Assembly (NCBI RefSeq): GCF_900108025.1 | Contig: NZ_FNUS01000008.1 | Location: 62,001-126,000, forward strand | From: Halpernia humi | GTDB taxonomy: Bacteria > Bacteroidota > Bacteroidia > Flavobacteriales > Weeksellaceae | DNA length: 64,000 bases | Direction: 5' to 3' | Part shown: positions 27,252 through 35,553 of the stretch, in pieces | Position numbering within the stretch: position 1 is the first letter of the stretch | How the letters are laid out: each line of letters starts with the position of its first letter | Notes under the pieces: generated by a model | Database searches by the model: none | Told to the model about the DNA's origin: nothing | Seen by the model: only the letters and a program-made list of their open reading frames with translations | Position numbers and translations under genes: made by a program

Positions 27252-27400
27252 TTGGTCCCGCTTTCCACTGTATCTTTTTTGCCGCTTCTCCGCCTTTGGC
27301 GGATCGCGCCAAAAAAGGATGCCGTTTCAATCGGGGCTAAAAGTTCAGGTATTTTGCCTTTCGAAGGGAAGCGTGCGCTTTTATCCTTGACAAGGTTCTT
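27252..27400. repeat. GC-rich dispersed intergenic element plus CCTTGACAAGG palindrome
   Basis: The gap after speA holds a C/G-rich stretch with CTCCGCC-TTT-GGCGGA (27288-27303), AAAAAAGGATGCCGTTTCAA and TCGGGGCTAAAAGTTC, comparable to the element at 22676-22765. At 27385-27395 the palindrome CCTTGACAAGG appears, a member of the family also seen at 1405-1445 and 28268-28308. The few short open frames across it have no coding character. Confidence 0.5.
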
Positions 27401-27425
27401 AAAAAGTAAAAATTCATTTAAAAAT

Positions 27426-28085
27426 TCAAAAATATTTCAACATTTTTTCAGTTTCAATTTCCCTAAAATCGGAAATCACCAAATTCGCCTTCTCATAATT
27501 TTGGTTTTTAGAATGCTCACTTTTGTAAGCCACACAAAAAATATTTGCAAGATGTGCCGCTAAAATTCCGTTAGTGGAATCTTCTATGACGATGCAATTT
27601 TCCTTTTTTTCGCCAGACAATTTCGCAGCGATTTCAAAAATTTCTGGGTTGGGTTTAGATTCTTTTAAGCTGTCGCCACTAATTTTTCCAGAAAAATAGA
27701 AGTTTAAATTAAATTTTTCAAAAACCGAATTGATGGTGTTCTCACTAGCAGAAGATGCTAAAATGAGTTTGATGCTATTTTCGTGGTAATTTTTTATTAA
27801 ATGTAAAACACCAGGAAGCAAATCAAAATCGGTATCATGATCAAAAAAATGTTTAAAATATTTTCTTTTTATGGATGCAATCTCTTCCGCAGAAATAGGA
27901 AGATCAAATGTAGTTTTCAAAATCTCACAGACTTTTTTGGTAGAAAGTCCAGTAAAAGAACTGTAAAATTCCTCGGAAACATTAATGTTTAAATCTTCAA
28001 AAGTTTTGAAATAGGCTTTTCTGTGAAGCGGTTCTGTATCTACAATCACGCCGTCCATATCGAAAAGTACTGCTTTTAATTGCAT
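27426..28085 (-). CDS. HAD superfamily hydrolase (beta-phosphoglucomutase-like)
   Basis: 219 residues. HAD motif I is AVLFDMDGVIVDTEPLH (residues 4-20), motif II is LILASSAS (about 108), motif III includes KESKPNPEIFEIAAKLSG, and motif IV is CIVIEDSTNGILAA. A helical cap between motifs I and II (about 20-85) makes it subfamily IA, close to beta-phosphoglucomutase and sugar-phosphatases. The substrate is probably a small sugar phosphate; none is shown. The gene stands alone on the - strand between two repeat-rich gaps. Confidence 0.9.
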   Translation of the reverse strand: MQLKAVLFDMDGVIVDTEPLHRKAYFKTFEDLNINVSEEFYSSFTGLSTKKVCEILKTTFDLPISAEEIASIKRKYFKHFFDHDTDFDLLPGVLHLIKNYHENSIKLILASSASENTINSVFEKFNLNFYFSGKISGDSLKESKPNPEIFEIAAKLSGEKKENCIVIEDSTNGILAAHLANIFCVAYKSEHSKNQNYEKANLVISDFREIETEKMLKYF

Positions 28086-28182
28086 TTGTTTTTTTTTGCA
28101 AAAATAGTTTTTTTAAAATTTCTACTATTTCTTTTTCCAAAATATCAAATCGAAGATTCGGTGTCGCCAAAGTTAAAAGTCT

Positions 28183-28308
28183 TTGATGAAGTTTTTCCGT
28201 GTTTCATCATTGTCAAGGTTCTGAAAAGAATCGACAAATAGAAAAAACAGACGTTAACATCCCACGCAACTATCCTTGTCAAGGTTCAAAACCTTGACAA
28301 GGATAGTT
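28183..28308. repeat. Palindromic repeats, including a 19-bp perfect hairpin
   Basis: AACTATCCTTGTCAAGGTT (28268-28286) is repeated exactly in inverse orientation at 28290-28308 around a three-base loop. A half copy (TTGTCAAGGTT) is at 28210-28220, and TGATGAA/TTCATCA form a small stem just before it (28183-28209). No T-run follows on either strand, so this looks like a REP-type element and not a terminator. It occupies the gap between the HAD gene and the DUF5808 gene. Confidence 0.7.
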
Positions 28309-28314
28309 AACCTT

Positions 28315-28530
28315 TTAGGATCTAGATTCTATCATTCCTAATATAAAAGCAAAAAAAGCAAGCAATAAAACAAATGCAAAAATTGATTTCCAGTTGGCAA
28401 AATTAATGGTCCATCCAAAAGCCGGATTCCTTTTAGGTGGAAAAAGTCTTTTGTCTTCGGGATTGTAATAGAAAATTTTCCATTTCCAATATTTATTATG
28501 ATCGTTTTCTATTTCTTTAATGTTTACCAA
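28315..28530 (-). CDS. Small DUF5808-like membrane protein
   Basis: About 71 residues. The core WKWKIFYYNPEDKRLF-PPKRNPAFGWTINFAN is the pattern of DUF5808, and a single hydrophobic helix (WKSIFAFVLLLAFFAFILGMI) closes the protein. No ATG is available: the open frame extends to a TTG at 28572, but that would overlap the agmatinase promoter box. I therefore use the TTG at 28530. The start remains uncertain. Function unknown. Confidence 0.65.
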   Translation of the reverse strand: MVNIKEIENDHNKYWKWKIFYYNPEDKRLFPPKRNPAFGWTINFANWKSIFAFVLLLAFFAFILGMIESRS

Positions 28531-28556
28531 AATAGGGGATAAAATTACAAATTTCT

Positions 28557-28564
28557 TACCTTTG
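28557..28564 (+). promoter_or_regulatory. TAnnTTTG -7 box before the agmatinase gene
   Basis: TACCTTTG lies 35 bases upstream of the agmatinase ATG. TTTA at 28533-28536, 20 bases earlier, is a weak -33 candidate. The leader between box and start contains three copies of CAATCAA-type repeats. Confidence 0.5.
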
Positions 28565-28599
28565 CAAAACAATCAATTATCAACAATCAACAATCAATC

Positions 28600-29457
28600 A
28601 TGACAAAAACCTACGCCGGAATTCCAGAAGAAAACGCCACTTTAGAAAACTCAAAAGTAATGCTCGTAACTGTTCCTTATGACGGAACTTCAACTTGGGG
28701 AAAAGGCGCAGACAAAGGACCAGAATTATTTTTAGACGCTTCAGAAAATATGGAATTGTATGATATTGAAACCTCCACAGAACCGTATTTAGAAGGTGTT
28801 TTTCTTGCAGGAGAAATTTCTGAAAAATCTTCGCCCGAAGCCATGACAGAAGCCGTTTATCAAAAAACAAAATCACTTTTGGAGAATGAGGGAAAATTGT
28901 TCACACTTTTTGGTGGCGAACATTCGGTTTCCATTGGTTCGATAAGAGCAGTAGGCGAAAAATTTGAAAATTTAACTGTTTTGCAATTGGATGCGCATAC
29001 AGATTTGCGGCCGGATTATCACGGTTCCACTTCTAATCACGCATGTGCGGTTTTTGAAGCGAGCCAGAAACACAATCTAGTTCAAGTTGGAATTCGTTCT
29101 TGCGACGTTGAAGAGATGGAATATGTGAATGAAGATCAATGTTTCTGGGCGCATGTAATTGCAAAAAAAGAAGATTGGATTGATGATGTTTTGGAAAAAG
29201 TCTCAGGAAATGTTTACATCACGATAGATTTAGATGCGTTCGATCCATCGATTTGTCCTTCAACAGGAACACCAGAACCGGGAGGTTTGCAATGGTATCC
29301 AACTTTAGAATTATTAAAAAAAGTTTTCGAAAAATGCAATGTCGTTGCTTTTGATATTGTGGAATTAATGGATTCTCCAATGCCAAAACCAAGCGCATTT
29401 CTTGCCGCAAAATTGTACTATAAAATGTTGGCTTATTATCATACTTCAGGGAAATAG
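28600..29457 (+). CDS. speB: Agmatinase (ureohydrolase family)
   Basis: 285 residues. It hydrolyses agmatine to putrescine and urea, following arginine decarboxylase (encoded 1.4 kb upstream). Binuclear Mn2+ site motifs are complete: FGGEHSVSIG (His, about 107), LDAHTDLRPDY (Asp-His-Asp, about 130), and TIDLDAFDPSICPSTGTPEPGG (Asp-Asp, about 210), with FDIVELM near the C terminus. The missing residues of arginase-specific loops and the speA neighbour favour agmatinase over arginase. Confidence 0.92.
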   Translation: MTKTYAGIPEENATLENSKVMLVTVPYDGTSTWGKGADKGPELFLDASENMELYDIETSTEPYLEGVFLAGEISEKSSPEAMTEAVYQKTKSLLENEGKLFTLFGGEHSVSIGSIRAVGEKFENLTVLQLDAHTDLRPDYHGSTSNHACAVFEASQKHNLVQVGIRSCDVEEMEYVNEDQCFWAHVIAKKEDWIDDVLEKVSGNVYITIDLDAFDPSICPSTGTPEPGGLQWYPTLELLKKVFEKCNVVAFDIVELMDSPMPKPSAFLAAKLYYKMLAYYHTSGK

Positions 29458-29484
29458 ACAAATGGATGATAGACGAATAGATGA

Positions 29485-29514
29485 TTGACATTATTACAAT
29501 AAACTTTATCTTTG
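29485..29514 (+). promoter_or_regulatory. Promoter of holB (TTGACA-like -33, TATCTTTG -7)
   Basis: TTG at 29485-29487 is followed by exactly 19 bases and then TATCTTTG (29507-29514), a very good match to the Bacteroidota promoter. The -7 box ends only four bases before the holB ATG at 29519, so the transcript would be leaderless or almost so. Confidence 0.65.
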
Positions 29515-29518
29515 AAAA

Positions 29519-30634
29519 ATGGATTGGGAAAAAATCATTGGGCAAGAAAATTTGCAAACTATTTTAAAAGAAAGTGTTGCTGAAAAGCGAGTTAGCCATG
29601 CTCAATTGTTCGTTGGAAATGCAGGTTACGGTGTTTTGCCGTTGGTTTTAAGTTATGCTAAAGAAATTTTTACGGCAGAGAAAGAATCGTCCGCAGAAAA
29701 GGTGGAACATCTTAATCATCTCGATTTTCATTTTAGTTTCCCAGTATTTTCTGAAAATGGTAAATCACTAAGCAAAAGATTATATCCAGAATTTCGGCAA
29801 ATGATTTTAGAAAATCCTTACGCCGATTTCAATGATTGGAAAGATATTTTAGATTCACAAAACAAGCAACTTTTTATTTCCGCTGATGAAGTGGAAGAGC
29901 AAAACAATAATTTTTCTCTTAAAAGTTTTGAAGGTGGCACAAAAATTTTAATCGTTTGGCAAGCCGACAAAATGAATACAGCCGCTGCTAATAAATTCTT
30001 AAAATTCCTAGAAGAACCGCCAAAAAACACACTTATTTTTCTAATTGCAGAAAGTGCAGAAGATATTTTACCAACTATTTTTTCAAGATGCCAGTTGGTA
30101 GAAGTGCCAAGAATTTCTGATGAAGCGATTAGAAAAAAATTAAAAGGAACTACTGTTTCGGAAGAAAAAATAGATGAAATTATTTTTTCGGCGGAAGGTA
30201 ATTGGAATATTGCGCAAAGTTTATTGAGTGCAAATGAATCTGTTTCAGAATTTGAAACACTTTTTGTGAATTGGGTTCGTTTTGCTTTTCAGGCCAAAAA
30301 GAAACCACAAGTTTTAAAGGATATTGTGAAGTGGGGTAGAAATATTGCGGGTTGGAATAAGGAAAAACAGAAACAGTTTCTCGATTATTGTGCAGAAATG
30401 TTTCGTTTGGCTTTGATGCAAAATTATGGCGCTGAAAATTTAGTCTATAAAAAAATTGCACAAGGAAACTTTAAATGGGAAAGTTTCGCCAACTTCATCC
30501 ACGGGAAAAATATAGAATCTATTTTAGAAGAAATTTCTGAAGCAGATTATCATTTAACTAGAAACGCCAATTCTAAAATCGTTTGGACAGATTTAGGTAT
30601 AAAATTAACGCGTTTTATACATCGCACGGCGTAA
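29519..30634 (+). CDS. holB: DNA polymerase III subunit delta'
   Basis: 371 residues. It is the clamp-loader subunit that, with delta and gamma/tau, opens the sliding clamp. The N terminus MDWEKIIGQENLQTILKES and VSHAQLFVGNAGYG correspond to the AAA+ start with a degenerate P-loop, as usual for delta'. TKILIVWQADKMNTAAANKFLKFLEEPP (about 140-167) is the Walker B/sensor region, and TIFSRCQLVEVP is the SRC motif (about 188). The C-terminal collar domain is divergent. The start is placed at the first ATG although the promoter box is only four bases away, because the N-terminal motif is conserved. Confidence 0.92.
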   Translation: MDWEKIIGQENLQTILKESVAEKRVSHAQLFVGNAGYGVLPLVLSYAKEIFTAEKESSAEKVEHLNHLDFHFSFPVFSENGKSLSKRLYPEFRQMILENPYADFNDWKDILDSQNKQLFISADEVEEQNNNFSLKSFEGGTKILIVWQADKMNTAAANKFLKFLEEPPKNTLIFLIAESAEDILPTIFSRCQLVEVPRISDEAIRKKLKGTTVSEEKIDEIIFSAEGNWNIAQSLLSANESVSEFETLFVNWVRFAFQAKKKPQVLKDIVKWGRNIAGWNKEKQKQFLDYCAEMFRLALMQNYGAENLVYKKIAQGNFKWESFANFIHGKNIESILEEISEADYHLTRNANSKIVWTDLGIKLTRFIHRTA

Positions 30635-30716
30635 CATTCATTAGATTTTCTTGTCAATAAATTTAAGTTGATTATCCAAGGAAAATTAACGACTAAAAAT
30701 TTAATTAAAAAAAATC

Positions 30717-30755
30717 AATCAAACGTTTGATTTGCTTAATTATTTTGTAACTTTG
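30717..30755 (+). promoter_or_regulatory. Promoter and 16-bp palindromic operator of the efflux operon
   Basis: AATCAAACGTTTGATT (30717-30732) is a perfect 16-bp palindrome. It overlaps the -33 element TTTG (30726-30729), which is followed by 18 bases and the -7 box TAACTTTG (30748-30755). The TetR-family gene begins 22 bases later. The arrangement is that of an autoregulated TetR operator blocking RNA polymerase. Confidence 0.8.
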
Positions 30756-30776
30756 CACCGTCAAAAAAATCAAAAG

Positions 30777-31400
30777 ATGATTTCAAAAGAACACAATATT
30801 TTATTTGCAGCGGAGAAATTATTTTCCGAAAAAGGCTTCGAGAAGACTTCTACGAGAGAAATTTCGCGAGAAGCAAACGTTAATATTTCTATGATTTCCT
30901 ACTATTTTGGCTCTAAAGAAAACCTGCTCGTTAGTCTATTTGATATGAGAATGGCAGAAAGCCAATCTTTTTTAGATGAGATATTGATACGCCAAGACAT
31001 CAATGAATGGCAAAAAATTTCTTTAATAATCGATCGCTATACAAGTAGAGTGCGCGAATTGAAGGTTTTTTATAATATCCTGCAAACAGAACAATTAACG
31101 AATAAAAACGAGCAAATTATTAAATATCTTAAAAATTCAAAATTAGGTTATTTAAAGGTTTATGAAGATTTAGCAAAGCAAGGATTTGAAAATAAAATTT
31201 TTAAACTCCGCCCAAACATTGCTCTTTTGCATGCCACTTTAATTGGGACGATGTTTTACGCAATGAATGGTCTGCCAATGTACAAGGAATATTACAAGAA
31301 AACAGCCTCAGACACTACTTTTGATGATAATTATTACGCAGAATTAAATATACATATTAAACAAGTTTTAAAAAACCTATTGGGTTATGAAGAAAATTAA
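30777..31400 (+). CDS. TetR/AcrR family transcriptional regulator
   Basis: I start at the ATG at 30777 (MISKEHNILFAAEKLF), giving 207 residues; an upstream frame would cover the -7 box. The N-terminal HTH is EKGFEKTSTREISREANVNISMISYYFGSKENLLVSLF (about 17-54). The C-terminal ligand-binding domain is helical and divergent. It probably represses the TolC-HlyD-MFS efflux genes downstream through the palindrome upstream of its own gene, and is released by a transported compound. It overlaps the TolC-family gene by 14 bases. Confidence 0.93.
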   Translation: MISKEHNILFAAEKLFSEKGFEKTSTREISREANVNISMISYYFGSKENLLVSLFDMRMAESQSFLDEILIRQDINEWQKISLIIDRYTSRVRELKVFYNILQTEQLTNKNEQIIKYLKNSKLGYLKVYEDLAKQGFENKIFKLRPNIALLHATLIGTMFYAMNGLPMYKEYYKKTASDTTFDDNYYAELNIHIKQVLKNLLGYEEN

Positions 31401-32700
31401 TAAAAGCCTATTCGCTTTTAGTTTGTTTCTGGGCATTTCATTCGTGGGTGCGCAAGAAACCAAATTGCTCACTCTGGACGAAGCCATAGAAATGGGCCTG
31501 AAAAATAGTAAAAATTTAAAAATCGACGCGGCGAAAATTTCGGAGGCAACAGCAGATTTGTTGGCAGCTAAAAATCGCCAATTGCCAGATTTTAAATTAT
31601 CTGCCTCTTATTTAAGATTAGGAAATGCAAATGTAGATTTAAAATTTTTGAATTCTAGTTCCGGAAGCGGCGCACCAAGTCCATCTTCTGCAATGCTTGC
31701 GCAAGCCAATTTGTCTCTTCCCATTTATGCTGGCGGAAGAATAAAATACGGCATTCAATCGGCAGAGTATTTAGTAGAAGCCGCTAAACTTAGAAACGAA
31801 AATAATGAGCAAGCCGTTTCTTATAATATTGCGCAGGCCTACAATAATTTGTTTAAAGCCCACCAAGCCATAAAAGTGCTACAAGAAAATTTATCGGCTT
31901 CGCAAAAACGCGATGAAACTTTTTTAAAATTAGAAAATAACGGTCTTCTTGCTAGAAATGATCGGTTGAAGGCCAATCTTCAAACTTCAAATATTGAATT
32001 ACAACTGTTAGAAGCCAAAAATAATTATTCCATTGCAACAATTAATATGGATTTATTGATTGGTTTGCCCGAAAGCACGGCTCTAGAGGTTGATGATAGT
32101 TATATTTCGGAGCAAAACGACGTAAATTTTGTAGATTATTATCTGAAAGCAGCACAACAAAATCGCAAAGATTTGCAGGCTTTAACTTTACAAAGAAGAG
32201 CAGCAGAATTAGGAACAAAATCTGCAAAAGCGGAAAATTTACCAAGTGTCGCGTTAACAGGCGGTTACATTGCCGCAGATGTTCCTAAAATTTTAACGGC
32301 GTATAATGTGGTAAATATTGGTGTAGGCATTAATTATAACCTCGCGAATCTTTGGAAGAAAAATTCGGCTTACAGTAAATCACAAGCAATGGAAGCAGAA
32401 TTGGCAGCAAATAATGATTTACTAAATGATCAAATTAAATTAGAAATTAATAGAGATTATTTAAACTTAAACTTTGCAAAAGAAAAAATTGAAGTTTATA
32501 AAAAAGCGCAAGAACAAGCAGCGGAAAATTTTAGAATCGTAAAAAATAAATACGACAATGGTTTAGCCACAATCACAGATCTATTGGATGCCAATGTAGC
32601 AAAAATTTCTACGGATGTAAATATTGCAAATGCACAAGCAGACGCCGCTTTGGCTTATAGAAAACTTTTGCAAACTAGTGGAATTTTAATTAATAAATAA
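31387..32700 (+). CDS. TolC family outer-membrane efflux protein
   Basis: 437 residues with a signal peptide (MKKINKSLFAFSLFLGISFVGAQ). Two OEP repeats are visible, each with long heptad-rich helices and a beta strand (LDEAIEMGLKNSKNLKIDAAKI; RQLPDFKLSASYLRLG; AQANLSLPIYAGGRIKYGI; then LPSVALTGGYIAAD and KNKYDNGLATITDLLDANVAK). It forms the trimeric outer-membrane and periplasmic channel for the HlyD/DHA2 pump encoded next. The start overlaps the end of the regulator gene, so translation is coupled. Confidence 0.94.
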   Translation: MKKINKSLFAFSLFLGISFVGAQETKLLTLDEAIEMGLKNSKNLKIDAAKISEATADLLAAKNRQLPDFKLSASYLRLGNANVDLKFLNSSSGSGAPSPSSAMLAQANLSLPIYAGGRIKYGIQSAEYLVEAAKLRNENNEQAVSYNIAQAYNNLFKAHQAIKVLQENLSASQKRDETFLKLENNGLLARNDRLKANLQTSNIELQLLEAKNNYSIATINMDLLIGLPESTALEVDDSYISEQNDVNFVDYYLKAAQQNRKDLQALTLQRRAAELGTKSAKAENLPSVALTGGYIAADVPKILTAYNVVNIGVGINYNLANLWKKNSAYSKSQAMEAELAANNDLLNDQIKLEINRDYLNLNFAKEKIEVYKKAQEQAAENFRIVKNKYDNGLATITDLLDANVAKISTDVNIANAQADAALAYRKLLQTSGILINK

Positions 32701-32722
32701 TAAAAAAAAGAAATAAACTATA

Positions 32723-33847
32723 ATGGAAAATATTAACGAAAAAGAGGAATTGCAAGATGAATTGTTCCCAAAAGCGAAAAAGAAAAAAAGTATACTTTTT
32801 CCGATAATTTTTGGAGCGATAATTTTAGTAGGAGGTTTTTTTGGCTACCGGTATTACAAATATAGCCAAGCACATGAAGAAACAGATGATGCGCAAATTG
32901 CGGCTAATTTAAGTCCGGTAATTTCGAAAATCTCTGGCTATGTTTCTGAAGTGAAAGTAAAAGACAATCAGTTTGTGAAAAAAGGGGATACTTTGATTAT
33001 TTTAGACAACAAAGATCAAAAATTAATGCTAGATCAAGCGGAAGCCGCACTGGGAACGGCGCAAAGCAACATTGCAAGTGCAAGAGCTGCTTCTGCCGCA
33101 ACTGGGAAAAATATTAATACGTCACGTGCCGCTGTTATAACTGCGACCTCGCAAATTGAAGCTGCAAAAGTGAATGTAAGAAGAACATCACAAGATTTAG
33201 CCAGATATTCAAATTTAATAAAAGATCATAGCATCACTCAACAACAGTATGATGTGGCTTTGGCAGCCAAGCAAACGGCGGATGCACAATTAAAAGTGCT
33301 CATAGACCAAAGAAATCAAATTGCACAGCAACAAGGCGTTGTAAATTCGCAAACTGCAGCAAGTTCAGAGCAAATTGCTGTGGCAACTTCTGTAGCAAAA
33401 CAGAGAGAAGTAGATGTTGAAAATGCAAAACTAAATTTATCTTATACCGTAATTACAGCTCCAGCAGATGGTTTTGTTTCAAAAGTACCGATTCAAAAAG
33501 GGCAGTTTTTGCAAGCGGGCGCGCAATTATTTAGTATCGTTTTAGACAATAGCAAATGGGTGGTCGCCAATTTCAAAGAAACGCAACTTTCTAAAATGCT
33601 AGAAGGCCAGAAAGTAGAAATCGATATTGATGCTTACCCAAACAAAAAATTTGAAGGCGTGGTAAGTTCATTTTCACCCGCAACTGGTTCTACATTTTCT
33701 ATTTTGCCTCCAGATAATGCCAGCGGAAATTTTGTGAAAGTGGTACAAAGATTACCTGTAAAGATAAATTTTGTAAATATAGACCAGAAAATAGAAGATC
33801 GATTGCGCGCAGGTATGAATGTGAATGTAACGGTATCAGTAGAATAA
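32723..33847 (+). CDS. HlyD/EmrA family membrane-fusion protein
   Basis: 374 residues. A cytoplasmic tail of about 20 residues, one transmembrane helix (ILFPIIFGAIILVGGFFGY) and a periplasmic part follow. The lipoyl/barrel-sandwich halves are seen in SPVISKISGYVSEVKVKDNQFVKKGDTL (about 65-92) and YTVITAPADGFVSKVPIQKGQFLQAG (about 240). Between them lies an Ala-rich alpha-helical hairpin. It connects the DHA2 pump to the TolC-type channel. The gene lies 22 bases after the TolC gene. Confidence 0.94.
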   Translation: MENINEKEELQDELFPKAKKKKSILFPIIFGAIILVGGFFGYRYYKYSQAHEETDDAQIAANLSPVISKISGYVSEVKVKDNQFVKKGDTLIILDNKDQKLMLDQAEAALGTAQSNIASARAASAATGKNINTSRAAVITATSQIEAAKVNVRRTSQDLARYSNLIKDHSITQQQYDVALAAKQTADAQLKVLIDQRNQIAQQQGVVNSQTAASSEQIAVATSVAKQREVDVENAKLNLSYTVITAPADGFVSKVPIQKGQFLQAGAQLFSIVLDNSKWVVANFKETQLSKMLEGQKVEIDIDAYPNKKFEGVVSSFSPATGSTFSILPPDNASGNFVKVVQRLPVKINFVNIDQKIEDRLRAGMNVNVTVSVE

Positions 33848-33914
33848 TTGATAAATGATAGATGATTAACCAAGATTTTTCACAGTTTAATCTTTTAATA
33901 TTTAATAAAAATAA

Positions 33915-35495
33915 ATGCAAGACGATTCTTTAGTAGAATATGGCGCAAGACGCTTTATTATAACCATTACCGCTATTTTATGTGCACTTTTAGAAATTGT
34001 GGATACCACGATTGTGAATGTTGCATTGCCAGAAATGAAAGGGAATTTGGGCACAACTTTGTCGGAGGTTGGTTGGGTAATTACGGCGTACGCGATTGGT
34101 AACGTAATCATAGTTCCGATGACGAGTTGGCTGTCTCAACAATTTGGACGTAGAAATTATTTCGCAGCTTCTATAATGATTTTTACACTTTTTTCATTTC
34201 TGTGTGGTAATGCGACAAATATTTGGGAATTGGTTGGCTTTAGATTTATACAAGGTATTGGTGGTGGTGCACTTTTGGTGACTTCGCAAACCATCATCAC
34301 CGAGTCTTATCCAATAGCGAAAAGAAGTATGGCGCAAGCTATTTATGGTTTAGGTGTTATTATTGGGCCAACTTTAGGGCCACCTTTGGGCGGATATATT
34401 GTAGATAATTTTAGTTGGCCTTTTATTTTTTATATTAATATTCCTATCGGGATTATCGCTACAATTATGACGATTCAGTTTGTGCGAAGTCCCAAATTTT
34501 CAGAAAAAAGGAGTGCTTCAGATGTGGATTGGTTGGGGATTGCACTTCTTGCGGTTACTGTTGGCTCTTTGCAGTTTGTGTTGGAACGTGGCCATGAAGA
34601 TGATTGGTTTGATAGTAATACAATTATTTTGTTTACCACTTTTGCAGTTCTAGGTTTTGTAAGTTTTATCTGGCGTGAACTCAGTTTTCGGTATCCAATT
34701 GTAGAATTACGAGTTTTGAAAAATGGAAATTTAAGGCTTGGAACTATAATGTCCTTCGTGCTTGGTTTTGGCTTGTATGGTTCAACCTTTATTGTTCCAC
34801 TTTATACACAAACTATCTTGGGTTGGACGGCTTTAGAATCCGGTGCTTTAATGATTCCAGCGGCATTAACCACCGCTGTAATGATGCCAATAATTGGCAG
34901 GCTTCTAACAGCCGGGGTTAAACAGCAATATTTAGTGGCGGGTGGCTTATTGTTATTTTTCGTTTATAGTTTTTGGGGTTACAGAATATTAACGCCAGAC
35001 ACCAGTAAAGATGCATTTTTCTGGATGCTAATTGTGCGTGGCGCAGGTCTCGGAATGCTTTTTATCCCGATTACCTCATTGGCTTTAAGTACACTAAAAG
35101 GGCAAGAAATTGGGCAGGGTGCAGCATTTTCTGGGATGATGCGTCAATTAGGCGGTTCTTTTGGGATTGCTTCTATCACTACATTTATGGCAAATAGAAA
35201 CGTTGGTTACGCCACAGATTTGGCCTCGAAATTAGACGCCAATAGCTTGATGGTTCAGCAAAGAATAATTGGCCTGAAAAACGCATTTATTGCAAAAGGA
35301 ATGGCGCCAAATGTAGCGCTAAAATCTGCCTATCAATCTTTGAGATATAGTGTAGAAAAGCAGGCAGCAGTACTTTCTTATATGGATGTTTTCCTATATT
35401 TAGGCTTGTTATTTCTTATTTGTATTCCCTTTATTTTACTCGTAAAAGAGAGAAAAGGCAAAACAAAAATAGATTTAAGCGAAGCCATGCATTAA
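33915..35495 (+). CDS. DHA2 family (EmrB-like) major facilitator drug:H+ antiporter
   Basis: 526 residues with 14 predicted transmembrane helices, as in DHA2 pumps. Motif D1-like LEIVDTTIVNVALPEM (about 28-43), motif A SWLSQQFGRRNYFAAS (about 75) and motif C GVIIGPTLGPPLGGYIVD (about 147) are visible. It exports amphipathic compounds by proton antiport. With the preceding HlyD- and TolC-type genes it forms a complete tripartite system; the substrate is unknown. A strong terminator ends the operon. Confidence 0.94.
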   Translation: MQDDSLVEYGARRFIITITAILCALLEIVDTTIVNVALPEMKGNLGTTLSEVGWVITAYAIGNVIIVPMTSWLSQQFGRRNYFAASIMIFTLFSFLCGNATNIWELVGFRFIQGIGGGALLVTSQTIITESYPIAKRSMAQAIYGLGVIIGPTLGPPLGGYIVDNFSWPFIFYINIPIGIIATIMTIQFVRSPKFSEKRSASDVDWLGIALLAVTVGSLQFVLERGHEDDWFDSNTIILFTTFAVLGFVSFIWRELSFRYPIVELRVLKNGNLRLGTIMSFVLGFGLYGSTFIVPLYTQTILGWTALESGALMIPAALTTAVMMPIIGRLLTAGVKQQYLVAGGLLLFFVYSFWGYRILTPDTSKDAFFWMLIVRGAGLGMLFIPITSLALSTLKGQEIGQGAAFSGMMRQLGGSFGIASITTFMANRNVGYATDLASKLDANSLMVQQRIIGLKNAFIAKGMAPNVALKSAYQSLRYSVEKQAAVLSYMDVFLYLGLLFLICIPFILLVKERKGKTKIDLSEAMH

Positions 35496-35508
35496 ATCTT
35501 TAAATTCA

Positions 35509-35540
35509 AAAACCACTTTTTTAAAAGTGGTTTTATTTTA
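35509..35540 (+). terminator. Rho-independent terminator of the efflux operon
   Basis: AAAACCACTTTT (35509-35520) and AAAAGTGGTTTT (35523-35534) form a 12-bp stem with a two-base centre, with A/T runs on both sides. Confidence 0.88.
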
Positions 35541-35553
35541 ATTGCTTGTTAAT

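Noticed and set aside
27252-27563. 103-codon frame on the + strand after speA
   Set aside because: It runs through a GC-rich repeat and then antisense into the HAD hydrolase gene; no coding character.
28598-28876. 92-codon frame antisense to the agmatinase gene
   Set aside because: Lies fully inside a well-supported gene on the other strand.
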